Positions 16,072 through 21,907 of a stretch of DNA of 21,907 bases are shown here, piece by piece (the first letter of the stretch is position 1; each line of letters begins with the position of its first letter). Source of the stretch: an uncultured Rikenella sp. GTDB lineage: Bacteria > Bacteroidota > Bacteroidia > Bacteroidales > Rikenellaceae. The translations under genes and the position numbers were made by a program. Where the stretch lies: positions 1 through 21,907 of the forward strand of contig CAJTNK010000020.1 of the NCBI GenBank assembly GCA_910577885.1, read 5' to 3'. The notes below the pieces were generated by a model. The model worked only from the letters and a program-made list of their open reading frames with translations. It searched no databases and was not told the origin of the DNA.

Positions 16072-16150
16072 ATCTTCGCCGGCGGGGGATAGCCAAGGGG
16101 GCGCAGTCCCCTTGGATGCGCGCTCCGCGCTCGTTGTGTTTGTTTTTTGG

Positions 16151-16188
16151 GGGCTTACTTTCTGCCGCATAGCAGAAAGTAAGTGCCC
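16151..16188 (+). repeat. 15-bp stem-loop, GGGCTTACTTTCTGC type
   Basis: GGGCTTACTTTCTGC (16151-16165) pairs with GCAGAAAGTAA (16172-16182) and GCCC (16185-16188), leaving a GT bulge and a CGCATA loop. It is followed by CCGCATGAGGGCGG. It resembles hairpins 1 and 4 of the dispersed element in general style, but not in sequence. Confidence 0.7.
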
Positions 16189-16381
16189 GCATGAGGGCGG
16201 AGGAGAAAAGAGCATATACAGAAAAAAAAGAGCCCGCGGCCCTGCGGGGGCGAGGAAAGAGTTGTATTCTTTCCGAAAGGAAAATACCCCCTCCCGACGG
16301 AACGGGAGACCGCAAACAGTGCGGCCAAGGCAAAAGTGGCCCGCCGGACAAGAAAAATTGTAAGACAACGAACGATAGATC

Positions 16382-17665
16382 ATGGAAAAGAGATTCAAAC
16401 GCGAGACCCTCTGCATTCAGGGAGGGTGGCAACCGAAGAAAGGCGAGCCGCGGGTATTGCCCATCTACCAGAGCACGACCTTCAAATACGAGACCAGCGA
16501 CCAGATGGCTCGGCTGTTCGACCTGGAGGAAAGCGGGTACTTTTACACCCGGTTGCAGAACCCGACCAATGATGCCGTGGCGGCCAAGATCTCGGCCCTG
16601 GAGGGTGGGGTGGCGGCCATGCTGACCTCGTCCGGTCAGGCCGCCTCGTTCTATGCCCTGTTCAACCTCTGTTCGGCCGGCGACCATTTCGTGAGCGCCT
16701 CGGCGATCTACGGCGGGACGTTCAACCTGTTCGCCGTGACGATGAAGAAGATGGGGATCGAGGTGACCTTTGTGGACGGCGACGCACCGGCCGAGGAGAT
16801 TGCCCGGGCCTTTCGGCCGAACACGAAGGCGCTGTTCGCCGAGACCATCGCCAATCCCGGACTGAACGTGCTGGATATCGAGAAATTCGCCGCCATCGCT
16901 CATGCGCACGGCGTGCCGCTGATCGTGGACAACACCTTCCCGACCCCCATCAACTGCCGACCGTTCGAATGGGGAGCCGACATCGTGATCCACTCCACGA
17001 CAAAGTATATGGACGGCCATGCGACTGCCGTGGGCGGCGCGATCGTCGACAGCGGAAACTTCGACTGGGCGGCTCAGGGCGACCGTTTCCCGGGCCTCAC
17101 CCAGCCCGACGAGTCGTACCACGGGCTGACCTATACCGAAGCGTTCGGCAAGGGAGCATATATTACGAAAGCCACGGCGCAGCTGATGCGCGACTTGGGT
17201 TCGATCCAGTCGCCGCAGAACGCCTTTCTGCTCAACATCGGCCTCGAGACGCTGCACCTTCGGGTGGCGCGCCACTGCGAGAATGCGCTGAAAGTAGCCG
17301 AATACCTCGCTTCGCGCACCGACAAGGTGGCTTGGGTCAACTATCCGGGACTGCCGGGCAACAAGTACTACGAGTTGGCGCAGAAGTATATGCCGGGTGG
17401 TACGTGTGGCGTGGTGACGTTCGGCCTGCGCGGCGGTCGCGAGGAGTCGATACGCTTCATGGACAGCTTGCAGCTCTGCGCCATCGTGACCCACGTGGCC
17501 GATGCGCGTACCTCGGTGCTCCACCCGGCCAGCCACACCCACCGACAACTCTCCGACGAACAACTCATCGCCGCAGGCGTGGCTCCGGACCTGATCCGCT
17601 TCTCGGTCGGTATCGAGGCGCCCGAAGACATCATCCAAGATATCCAACAAGCTCTCAACCACTAA
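16382..17665 (+). CDS. O-acetylhomoserine aminocarboxypropyltransferase/cysteine synthase (PLP-dependent)
   Basis: Cys/Met-metabolism PLP enzyme. Its full-length family members use O-acetylhomoserine plus sulfide or methanethiol to make homocysteine or methionine. The 427-residue length fits MetY-type enzymes rather than the shorter MetB/MetC. Seen in the sequence: PIYQSTTFKY at 27-36, YFYTRLQNPT at 53-62 (phosphate-contacting Tyr/Arg), SSGQAA at 83-88, VDNTF with Asp183, and the PLP lysine in HSTTKYMDGH (Lys208). The C-terminal block THVADARTSVLHPASHTHRQ is typical of the sulfhydrylase branch. It appears monocistronic, with 507 nt before and 482 nt after. Exact sulfur donor and homoserine ester cannot be settled from sequence. 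Confidence 0.92.
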   Translation: MEKRFKRETLCIQGGWQPKKGEPRVLPIYQSTTFKYETSDQMARLFDLEESGYFYTRLQNPTNDAVAAKISALEGGVAAMLTSSGQAASFYALFNLCSAGDHFVSASAIYGGTFNLFAVTMKKMGIEVTFVDGDAPAEEIARAFRPNTKALFAETIANPGLNVLDIEKFAAIAHAHGVPLIVDNTFPTPINCRPFEWGADIVIHSTTKYMDGHATAVGGAIVDSGNFDWAAQGDRFPGLTQPDESYHGLTYTEAFGKGAYITKATAQLMRDLGSIQSPQNAFLLNIGLETLHLRVARHCENALKVAEYLASRTDKVAWVNYPGLPGNKYYELAQKYMPGGTCGVVTFGLRGGREESIRFMDSLQLCAIVTHVADARTSVLHPASHTHRQLSDEQLIAAGVAPDLIRFSVGIEAPEDIIQDIQQALNH

Positions 17666-17691
17666 AACCCAGCCTGGCTTAAAATCTGGTC

Positions 17692-18113
17692 TTTGGTAAC
17701 GAGCAGGAACTGTTCTTACTAACTTCGATTCTCTCGTCTTGCTTTCGTTATAGTTTGTAAACTGTGTTTGGCTACGGGCAGAAACTGTTCTTTTTGTGAA
17801 CAAAAAGAACCAAAAAAACTTTAGCACGCATCCCGTTGGGATGCTTTGGCCGTGTCAGCCTGGTGCTTTGGGTGGGGACTTTCGGCGGGGGCGCGATTAG
17901 GCTGTAGTTACCTTACGCGCCTCGCCGGAAAGCCCCACCCACAACCTAAGGATTGCGGAGCCTAAGGCGTAGCGTATGCTAGCTCAAAAGTTTTTGGTGC
18001 CGCTTTTTCCAAAAAGCGGCAGTCCCAGCCTGTCGCTAAAGACTGATTACACATTATACCGAAGCAGCGCGGGGAAAATGAAGGTAAAAGGACAGTACCC
18101 TCTCGTCGCTAAA
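17692..18113 (+). repeat. broken outer copy D of the dispersed element, enclosing copy C
   Basis: The left end at 17692-17717 (TTTGGTAACGAGCAGGAACT, then GTTCTT) and the right end at 18088-18113 (AGGACAGTACCCTCTCGTCG, then CTAA) match the termini of the other copies and have the same orientation. The interior between them is not the element's hairpin series but unrelated sequence plus a complete copy C. This fits insertion of C into an older copy, or decay of D around C. The rest of 17666-18147 holds only the xerC-like promoter region. Confidence 0.65.
17767..18040 (+). repeat. dispersed 274-bp inverted-repeat element, copy C
   Basis: Ends are TTTGGCTACGGGCAGAAACT on the left and CCTGTCGCTAAA on the right; the right end read inverted agrees with the left at 15 of 21 positions. 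The parts are GTTCTTTTTGTGAACAAAAA with GAAC (hairpin 1), GCATCCC gtt GGGATGC, the central hairpin (arms 17870-17895 and 17916-17940), the conserved linker, and GCCGCTTTTT cc AAAAAGCGGC. The central arms differ from copies A and B on both sides yet still pair. Its length is identical to copy A. Confidence 0.87.
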
Positions 18114-18134
18114 AACAAGTTATAAAAGTTGGTT

Positions 18135-18142
18135 TATATTTG
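18135..18142 (+). promoter_or_regulatory. candidate -7 element of the Xer recombinase-hpf operon
   Basis: TATATTTG fits TAnnTTTG and ends 5 nt before the ATG at 18148. Transcription from it would start at or next to the start codon, giving a leaderless or near-leaderless mRNA. The -33 position falls at the right edge of repeat copy D (about 18112-18116), where no TTTG is seen. Confidence 0.45.
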
Positions 18143-18147
18143 GGTGT

Positions 18148-19086
18148 ATGATGGATTATATAGGGTGCTTCGGGCGGTATATGGAGGCCGAGCGGAGGTG
18201 TTCGGAGGCGACGGTGGATATTTATACGCGTGATTTGCGGGCGTTCGAGGCGTATGTTCGGGAGAGCGGCGGAGCCGTCGACGAGCAGACCGGTTGGTTG
18301 GAGCCTCGGATGGTGGGAGTCGGAGATGTGCGGGGTTGGGTGATGCGTGATGTCGAGGCGGGGGTTGCTACCGGGAGCGTCAACCGGCGAATTTCGACCT
18401 TGCGGTCGTTTTTCCGGTACCTGATGCGCGAGGGAGTCGTCGACCGGAACCCGGTCCACGACATCAAGGCGTTGCGCAGCGGCAGGCGATTGCCCGCGTT
18501 CGTGGACCGTAGCCGGATGGAACGGCTGACGGAAGCACTGGAGTACCCCTCCGAGGAGTATCCTCTCGAACGGGATGCGATGGTGGTTCTGTTGTTGTAC
18601 GGCTGCGGTTTGCGTCGGTCGGAGTTGACGTCGCTCACGTTGCAGAGCCTGGACCTCGCCGAACGGACCTTGCGGGTGATGGGAAAAGGGGCCAAAGAAC
18701 GGGTCGTTCCGATTTTGCCGACAGTGGCCACACGCTTGGAACACTATTTGCAGGTGAGGGAGCGAGAAAAAATTTGCGAAGGAGCGGAAAATTGTCTATT
18801 TTTATCCAACAAAGGAGTCGGACTCACGGCGGCGGGGGTGTACGGGATCGTGCGGGGCTACCTCTCGGAGGTCGGGGTGCAGGGCAAACGGTCGCCCCAC
18901 GTGTTGCGACACACGTTCGCCACCCACCTCATGCAACAGGGTGTTTCGGTGCGGGTGGTGCAACAGTTGCTGGGACACGCCTCGCTGGCCGCCACGCAGA
19001 TCTACACCCACAACACGATCGAATCGCTCAAAAAAACGTATAACAAAGCCCATCCGAGGGCAGCTTTAACCATCAAAGAAAAGTAA
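18148..19086 (+). CDS. xerC: tyrosine recombinase, XerC/XerD type
   Basis: Site-specific recombinase of the Xer family, probably acting at dif to resolve chromosome dimers. The 312-residue product has the SAM-like N-terminal DNA-binding domain at about 1-105 (SEATVDIYTRDLRAF, NRRISTLRSFFRYL) and the catalytic domain at 115-305. All catalytic residues are present: Arg156 in GLRRSEL, Lys180 in GKGAKERVVP, His251 and Arg254 in SPHVLRHTFATH, His277 in LLGHASL and Tyr286 in IYTH. The length and complete catalytic set fit a housekeeping Xer protein better than an element integrase, as does the hpf gene 15 nt downstream, a pairing I recall from Bacteroidota. XerC versus XerD cannot be decided here. 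A repeat element ends about 35 nt before it. Confidence 0.88.
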   Translation: MMDYIGCFGRYMEAERRCSEATVDIYTRDLRAFEAYVRESGGAVDEQTGWLEPRMVGVGDVRGWVMRDVEAGVATGSVNRRISTLRSFFRYLMREGVVDRNPVHDIKALRSGRRLPAFVDRSRMERLTEALEYPSEEYPLERDAMVVLLLYGCGLRRSELTSLTLQSLDLAERTLRVMGKGAKERVVPILPTVATRLEHYLQVREREKICEGAENCLFLSNKGVGLTAAGVYGIVRGYLSEVGVQGKRSPHVLRHTFATHLMQQGVSVRVVQQLLGHASLAATQIYTHNTIESLKKTYNKAHPRAALTIKEK

Positions 19087-19091
19087 GGAGG
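19085..19091 (+). promoter_or_regulatory. strong Shine-Dalgarno sequence before hpf
   Basis: AAGGAGG overlaps the stop codon of the recombinase gene and lies 10 nt before the hpf ATG. Near-complete SD sequences are uncommon in Bacteroidota, where anti-SD pairing is usually sequestered. This one is therefore notable and fixes the start at 19102. Confidence 0.7.
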
Positions 19092-19101
19092 ACCAACAGT
19101 T

Positions 19102-19395
19102 ATGAACATTCAGATTCAATCCGTGAAATTCGACGCAGATCAGAAATTGCTCGATTTCGTACAGCATAAAGTCGGGAAACTGGACCGCATGATCGACAAC
19201 AGTACGGGAGCTGAGGTGACTTTGAAGCTCGACAAGGACGACGAGGCGGGGAATAAGGTGGTAGTCCTGAAACTGTTCGTGCCGGGGAACGAGCTGGTGG
19301 CCGAACGGCGCAGCCGGACGTTCGAGGAGTCGGTAGACCTCTGTGTGGACGCTGTCAAGCGGCAGGTGGAACGCTACAAGGAGGCGCGGCAGTAG
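19102..19395 (+). CDS. hpf: ribosome hibernation-promoting factor, short HPF/RaiA type
   Basis: Small protein that binds the decoding centre of the 30S subunit and stores ribosomes in an inactive state in slow growth. The 97-residue product has the beta-alpha-beta-beta-beta-alpha layout of the S30AE domain: MNIQIQSVKFDADQKL, then helix LLDFVQHKVGKLDRM, strands including VTLKLDK and VVVLKLFVPGNELV, then the basic final helix SVDLCVDAVKRQVERYKE. It lacks the C-terminal dimerisation domain of long HPF. It follows the recombinase gene by 15 nt, sharing its transcript, and is followed by an intrinsic terminator. Confidence 0.93.
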   Translation: MNIQIQSVKFDADQKLLDFVQHKVGKLDRMIDNSTGAEVTLKLDKDDEAGNKVVVLKLFVPGNELVAERRSRTFEESVDLCVDAVKRQVERYKEARQ

Positions 19396-19411
19396 TCTTT
19401 TTTTACTCTTC

Positions 19412-19469
19412 AGCCACACTTCGGACGAGTCGTTTGTCAAACGTACGCGGTTCGGGGTGTGGCTTTTTT
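19412..19469 (+). terminator. intrinsic terminator of the Xer recombinase-hpf operon
   Basis: AGCCACAC (19412-19419) pairs with GTGTGGCT (19457-19464), with T-tract TTTTTT at 19464-19469. The loop contains further pairing (CGTT ... AACG around 19431-19443). A run of seven T lies before the stem too, but the plus-strand direction fits hpf best. The remainder of the spacer, 19470-19630, is GC-rich and holds no gene. It includes a 14-nt minus-strand segment (19612-19625) that matches 8036-8049 at 13 of 14 positions. Confidence 0.75.
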
Positions 19470-19630
19470 GTGTCGTTTTTTTGCCGGTCCGGGGTGTGTG
19501 CGAGGGCTGGGTTTTTCTCCCGGCAGACCAGCCCCCGCGCGCGCCCACAGGGTATTTTATTGGCCATTTGGAAGAGAAAGCTCACCACAACCGCATCGCA
19601 CGGGCCAAAAGGCGGAGAAAGCCCCAAAGC

Positions 19631-20851
19631 CTAAACCAGCCGCAAGCTATCGGCAGCCTCGGTAAGTCGGAGCGTCGTAAAGTCGATCCCCGAGAGAAGA
19701 ACCGCTCCCGGTCGTTTCCCGACCGAGAAGCTGCCCATCTCCGTGTCGAGCCCCAGCGCCCGGGCACCGCCCTGCGTCGCCCACCCCAACACCGCCTCCA
19801 GCGGCAGAGACGGGTTGTGGTCGAGGAGCCACCGCATCTCCTCAACCATCGAAAGCGAGGTGTTCGACGACAGACTGTCCGTCCCTAACGCCACCCGCGC
19901 CCCCGCCTCGAAGAGCATCTGCGCCGGCGGGAAATCCGCATCGATGTAGTAGTTCGACCGTGGGCAGAGGACGAACGTCACCTCCGCGAAATGGTCTAAA
20001 ATCAGCTCCATGTCTTCGCGTTGCATCTGCGTGTTGTGGATCAGGACGAGGTGCGCTTCGCGAGGCAGCGACTCGACGAGCCTCCGGGCGTGCCCCCCGT
20101 AGCCGAGAAAATCCGGCTCACGCCCCGCCGAAGCCGTCACCAGGTCGTAGATGCCGCCCCGCCGGTCGAAAAAGTCGACCTCGGCAGGCGTCTCCATGAA
20201 ATGGATCGACATGCGCGGCGAGTCTGCCCCGAGCCGGAAAAGCCGATCCGAGACGAAGTAGGTCGAGTGCTGAGTCGGCGTGACCGTGAGTCCCGCCTCC
20301 GCCCCCGCCTCCAGCAGCGGATCCACCGCCCGGCGGTAGAACGCCTCGGCCTCCTCCTCGGCCGGCAGACCGAAGTACTCCGCAAAAGTGTGGTAACGGG
20401 TCCTCCCCTCGTCGCGGGCACGCATTTTGGCCGGGAACGATGTCGTGTCGTTGCTGATATCCCCCACGGCCTGCACCCCGGAGCGCCACATGGCCCGGTC
20501 CTCTTCGACCGCCTGTTCGATCTGCACTTCGCGCGGATAGTCGTCACGCCGCGACACCACGTTCCGGATGAACTCCACCATCCCGACCTGCGGCGGAATC
20601 GCCCCCCGGAAACAAGAGAGTTCCAGGTGGCAATGGGCGTTGACCATCCCCGGAATCAGAATCCCGTTGTGGTACTCCGTGCCGGGGAGCGTGTCGATCC
20701 GGTCGCACTCGGTCTCCAGGTCGAGCAGCGTGCCGTCCGCCGCAAAACGGACTACGCCGTTGCGTCGCAGCCTACCGTCCGGCCCGAGCAGGTAGGGCGC
20801 CGCCAGCCGCTTCCCGCCGCCGGCGCAAGGTGTCGTCGTAAATGGTATCAT
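19631..20851 (-). CDS. metal-dependent amidohydrolase of the ATZ/TRZ (guanine/cytosine/SAH deaminase-like) family
   Basis: Predicted cytosolic hydrolase or deaminase with a TIM-barrel fold; the substrate is unknown. The 406-residue product has metal ligands in NAHCHLEL (His73, His75), His217 in SIHFMETPAE with nearby Glu220/Glu224, His272 in LVLIHNTQM and Asp325 in LGTDSLSSN. It also has the family block LCPRSNYYI at 295-303 and a composite beta domain formed by both ends. The start at 20851 is kept because KRLAAPYLLGPDGRL at 14-28 is the normal first strand. This forces an 80-nt overlap with the gene upstream, so coupling is likely. Members of this family include aminodeoxyfutalosine and S-adenosylhomocysteine deaminases, but I cannot choose among them. 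Confidence 0.88.
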   Translation of the reverse strand: MIPFTTTPCAGGGKRLAAPYLLGPDGRLRRNGVVRFAADGTLLDLETECDRIDTLPGTEYHNGILIPGMVNAHCHLELSCFRGAIPPQVGMVEFIRNVVSRRDDYPREVQIEQAVEEDRAMWRSGVQAVGDISNDTTSFPAKMRARDEGRTRYHTFAEYFGLPAEEEAEAFYRRAVDPLLEAGAEAGLTVTPTQHSTYFVSDRLFRLGADSPRMSIHFMETPAEVDFFDRRGGIYDLVTASAGREPDFLGYGGHARRLVESLPREAHLVLIHNTQMQREDMELILDHFAEVTFVLCPRSNYYIDADFPPAQMLFEAGARVALGTDSLSSNTSLSMVEEMRWLLDHNPSLPLEAVLGWATQGGARALGLDTEMGSFSVGKRPGAVLLSGIDFTTLRLTEAADSLRLV

Positions 20852-21683
20852 AGTAGTCGTTCAGGTTGTTCGGGAATCTGGTGAGCTGCTCCTGCAGCAA
20901 GCTCCGTGCCTCGCTCACCGGACGGATATAGACCAGTCGCAGCCGGGTCAGGTAACAAGTATCCGGCGGCAGGTCACGCCGCGGACTCTCGCCGAAGTTC
21001 ACCTCCAGTCGCTTCACATCCTGCGCCACGGCGATCTCGCTGTCGTAACCGGTCGTGTCGGTCGCCGGCGGCAGCCACAGCGTCGTCTCGGTCGTCAGCC
21101 CGCTCCGGCCGATCCGCTTCGTCCGCACGGACTTGGTGTACGGCCGTGCATGACTTCCCGTCGAGTAGTCGAACACCAGCCGATAGCTCCCGGCACGCAC
21201 CGTCGAATCGCCGTCCGGCGTCGTCTCGGCGTAGGCAAACCGGTAGCCCGCCAAACGCCCCCGAACCACCGTATCGCTCCGCCAAACGGTGTCGGCCGTC
21301 CGGGCCTGGGCGATCGAGTCGATCCGCAGCACAATGCGGTACCGCCGTTCGGCCTCGATCCGCGAGACCTTGATGTCCTCGGCCACCTGACCCAGAATAT
21401 TGGGCAGCGGGTTGCTCTTCCGCATCGCCAGCTCGCGGATCGTATACCGGAAGTCGGCCAGCGTGTAGCCGTACCGCGCCAGCACCGCCGTATGGATGTC
21501 CAGCGAGTCGATCGGCAGCTGGTCGGTCCTGTTCGCCGACCGGCTCACCTGCAGAATCGCCTGGCTCACCAGCGCATCGCGCATGATCTTCCGGAGCGTC
21601 TGCTCCGGAATGGCCTGCGGACCCCGATGACAAGCCGTCGCGACGGCCAGAAGTAGAAGTACGATAGAGAGAATCCGTTTCAT
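20772..21683 (-). CDS. DUF4296 domain lipoprotein
   Basis: Envelope protein of unknown function, typical of Bacteroidota. The 303-residue product has a lipoprotein signal (MKRILSIVLLLLAVATAC, Cys18). A DUF4296-like helical segment follows at about 24-100 (IPEQTLRKIMRDALVSQAIL, then RYGYTLADFRYTIRELAMR). After a coiled segment to about 130 there is a beta-rich C-terminal half (about 140-270) that I do not recognise. The last 25 residues are Arg/Ala-rich and lie in the overlap with the amidohydrolase gene, so they may be functionally neutral. Its ATG overlaps the permease stop (ATGA), which shows translational coupling. Confidence 0.8.
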   Translation of the reverse strand: MKRILSIVLLLLAVATACHRGPQAIPEQTLRKIMRDALVSQAILQVSRSANRTDQLPIDSLDIHTAVLARYGYTLADFRYTIRELAMRKSNPLPNILGQVAEDIKVSRIEAERRYRIVLRIDSIAQARTADTVWRSDTVVRGRLAGYRFAYAETTPDGDSTVRAGSYRLVFDYSTGSHARPYTKSVRTKRIGRSGLTTETTLWLPPATDTTGYDSEIAVAQDVKRLEVNFGESPRRDLPPDTCYLTRLRLVYIRPVSEARSLLQEQLTRFPNNLNDYYDTIYDDTLRRRREAAGGALPARAGR

Positions 21684-21907
21684 TCTTTAGCTTGCTTAGT
21701 AACCCCAGCGGCCACGGCCGCGCTGATCGCCCCCCCGAGCAACAACACCCCCACCGCCACCGCCGCGAGATCGAGCGCCTCGATCCGCACCGGATAAGCC
21801 TCCATCAGAAAGGCTTCGCCGTTCATCCGGATCAGCCCGAACTGCTCCTGCAGTCCGGCGAACCCCGTGCCGAGCAGCACCCCCACCGCCACCCCCACGG
21901 ACGTAAT
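21680..21907 (-). CDS. C-terminal fragment of an FtsX/LolE-like ABC permease (continues beyond window)
   Basis: The reading frame is open to the window edge, so only the last 75 or so residues are visible. They contain a hydrophobic segment (VGVAVGVLLGTGFAGLQ), the short loop with QFGLI and FLMEAYPVRIEALD, and a final membrane helix (LAAVAVGVLLLGGAISAAVAAG). The QxxFGLI ... (D/E)AYPVxI ... D pattern before the last helix is what I know from LolC/LolE-type permeases of Bacteroidota that extract lipoproteins from the inner membrane. The missing N-terminal part would decide this. It overlaps the DUF4296 gene by 4 nt. Confidence 0.6.
   Translation of the reverse strand: MTSVGVAVGVLLGTGFAGLQEQFGLIRMNGEAFLMEAYPVRIEALDLAAVAVGVLLLGGAISAAVAAGVTKQAKE

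Larger units (their letters stand above)
15875..16381 (+). other. 507-nt structured non-coding region between nadA and the sulfhydrylase gene
   Basis: No gene is supported. It starts with GGTGCCGCTCGGC five nt after the nadA stop, in a block (15880-15958) that is collinear with the minus-strand sequence after the pnp stop. The segment 16030-16071 matches 7619-7660 inverted (34 of 42 positions). Hairpins include GATGC ttc GCATC near 16010, AAGGGG ... CCCCTT near 16100, the long stem at 16151-16188, CCGCA ... TGCGG near 16315, and several GC-rich stems. I looked for a SAM riboswitch in front of the methionine/cysteine gene and did not find its conserved core. Confidence 0.65.

Noticed and set aside
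16200..16381. SAM riboswitch before the O-acetylhomoserine sulfhydrylase gene
   Set aside because: No SAM-I conserved core or other SAM-class motif that I know is visible; only simple hairpins.
14642..17827. 1061-codon minus-strand open frame
   Set aside because: Lies antisense to nadA and the sulfhydrylase gene and through hairpin-rich spacer; His/Arg-rich with no domain.
19396..19480. tRNA downstream of hpf, as found in some Bacteroidales
   Set aside because: The 53-nt inverted-repeat segment is too short and lacks tRNA arms; it fits an intrinsic terminator with a T-tract.
1..21907. CRISPR array, phage or conjugative module
   Set aside because: No regularly spaced repeats and no cas, phage structural, transposase or transfer genes; the Xer recombinase looks like housekeeping.

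Overview
This looks like a chromosomal window from a GC-rich member of the Bacteroidales, most likely Alistipes or another Rikenellaceae (inference). Protein families are typical Bacteroidota: a carboxypeptidase-D-like/TonB receptor, a DUF4296 lipoprotein, an sppA-lpxK-purine nucleoside phosphorylase cluster, and a short HPF next to a Xer recombinase. Several genes are preceded by the Bacteroidota -7 promoter motif TAnnTTTG. Coding DNA is strongly GC-biased, which is why long antisense open frames shadow the real genes.

Layout. 129-3886 (minus): sppA, lpxK and purine nucleoside phosphorylase, packed as one operon. 4338-7389 (plus): ssb, then a TonB-dependent receptor of unknown ligand. 7390-8230: long non-coding stretch full of inverted repeats. 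8231-14804 (plus): heavy-metal efflux cluster made of a small His/Cys-rich exported protein, a His-rich lipoprotein adaptor, an HME-type RND pump and a TolC-like outer-membrane factor. 14930-17665 (plus): nadA and an O-acetylhomoserine sulfhydrylase, separated by 0.5 kb of structured non-coding DNA. 18148-19395 (plus): XerC/D-like recombinase and hibernation factor HPF, followed by a clear terminator. 19631-21907 (minus): C-terminus of an FtsX/LolE-like permease, a DUF4296 lipoprotein and an ATZ/TRZ-type amidohydrolase, each overlapping the next.

The most interesting content is between the genes. A dispersed element of 274 bp occurs three times (3926-4199 minus, 10011-10353 plus with a 69-bp insertion, 17767-18040 plus). 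It has diverged terminal inverted repeats and a fixed order of four hairpins. The central long hairpin of the third copy has changed on both arms while keeping its pairing, which suggests selection on the folded structure. The third copy also sits inside the broken ends of a fourth. No transposase is present, so it resembles a MITE or a dispersed structured-RNA element. A second, more diverged GC-rich family is found after the stop codons of pnp and nadA and elsewhere.

The efflux pump resembles CusA but appears to lack the three methionines that bind Cu(I)/Ag(I), so a divalent-cation substrate is more likely than copper or silver.
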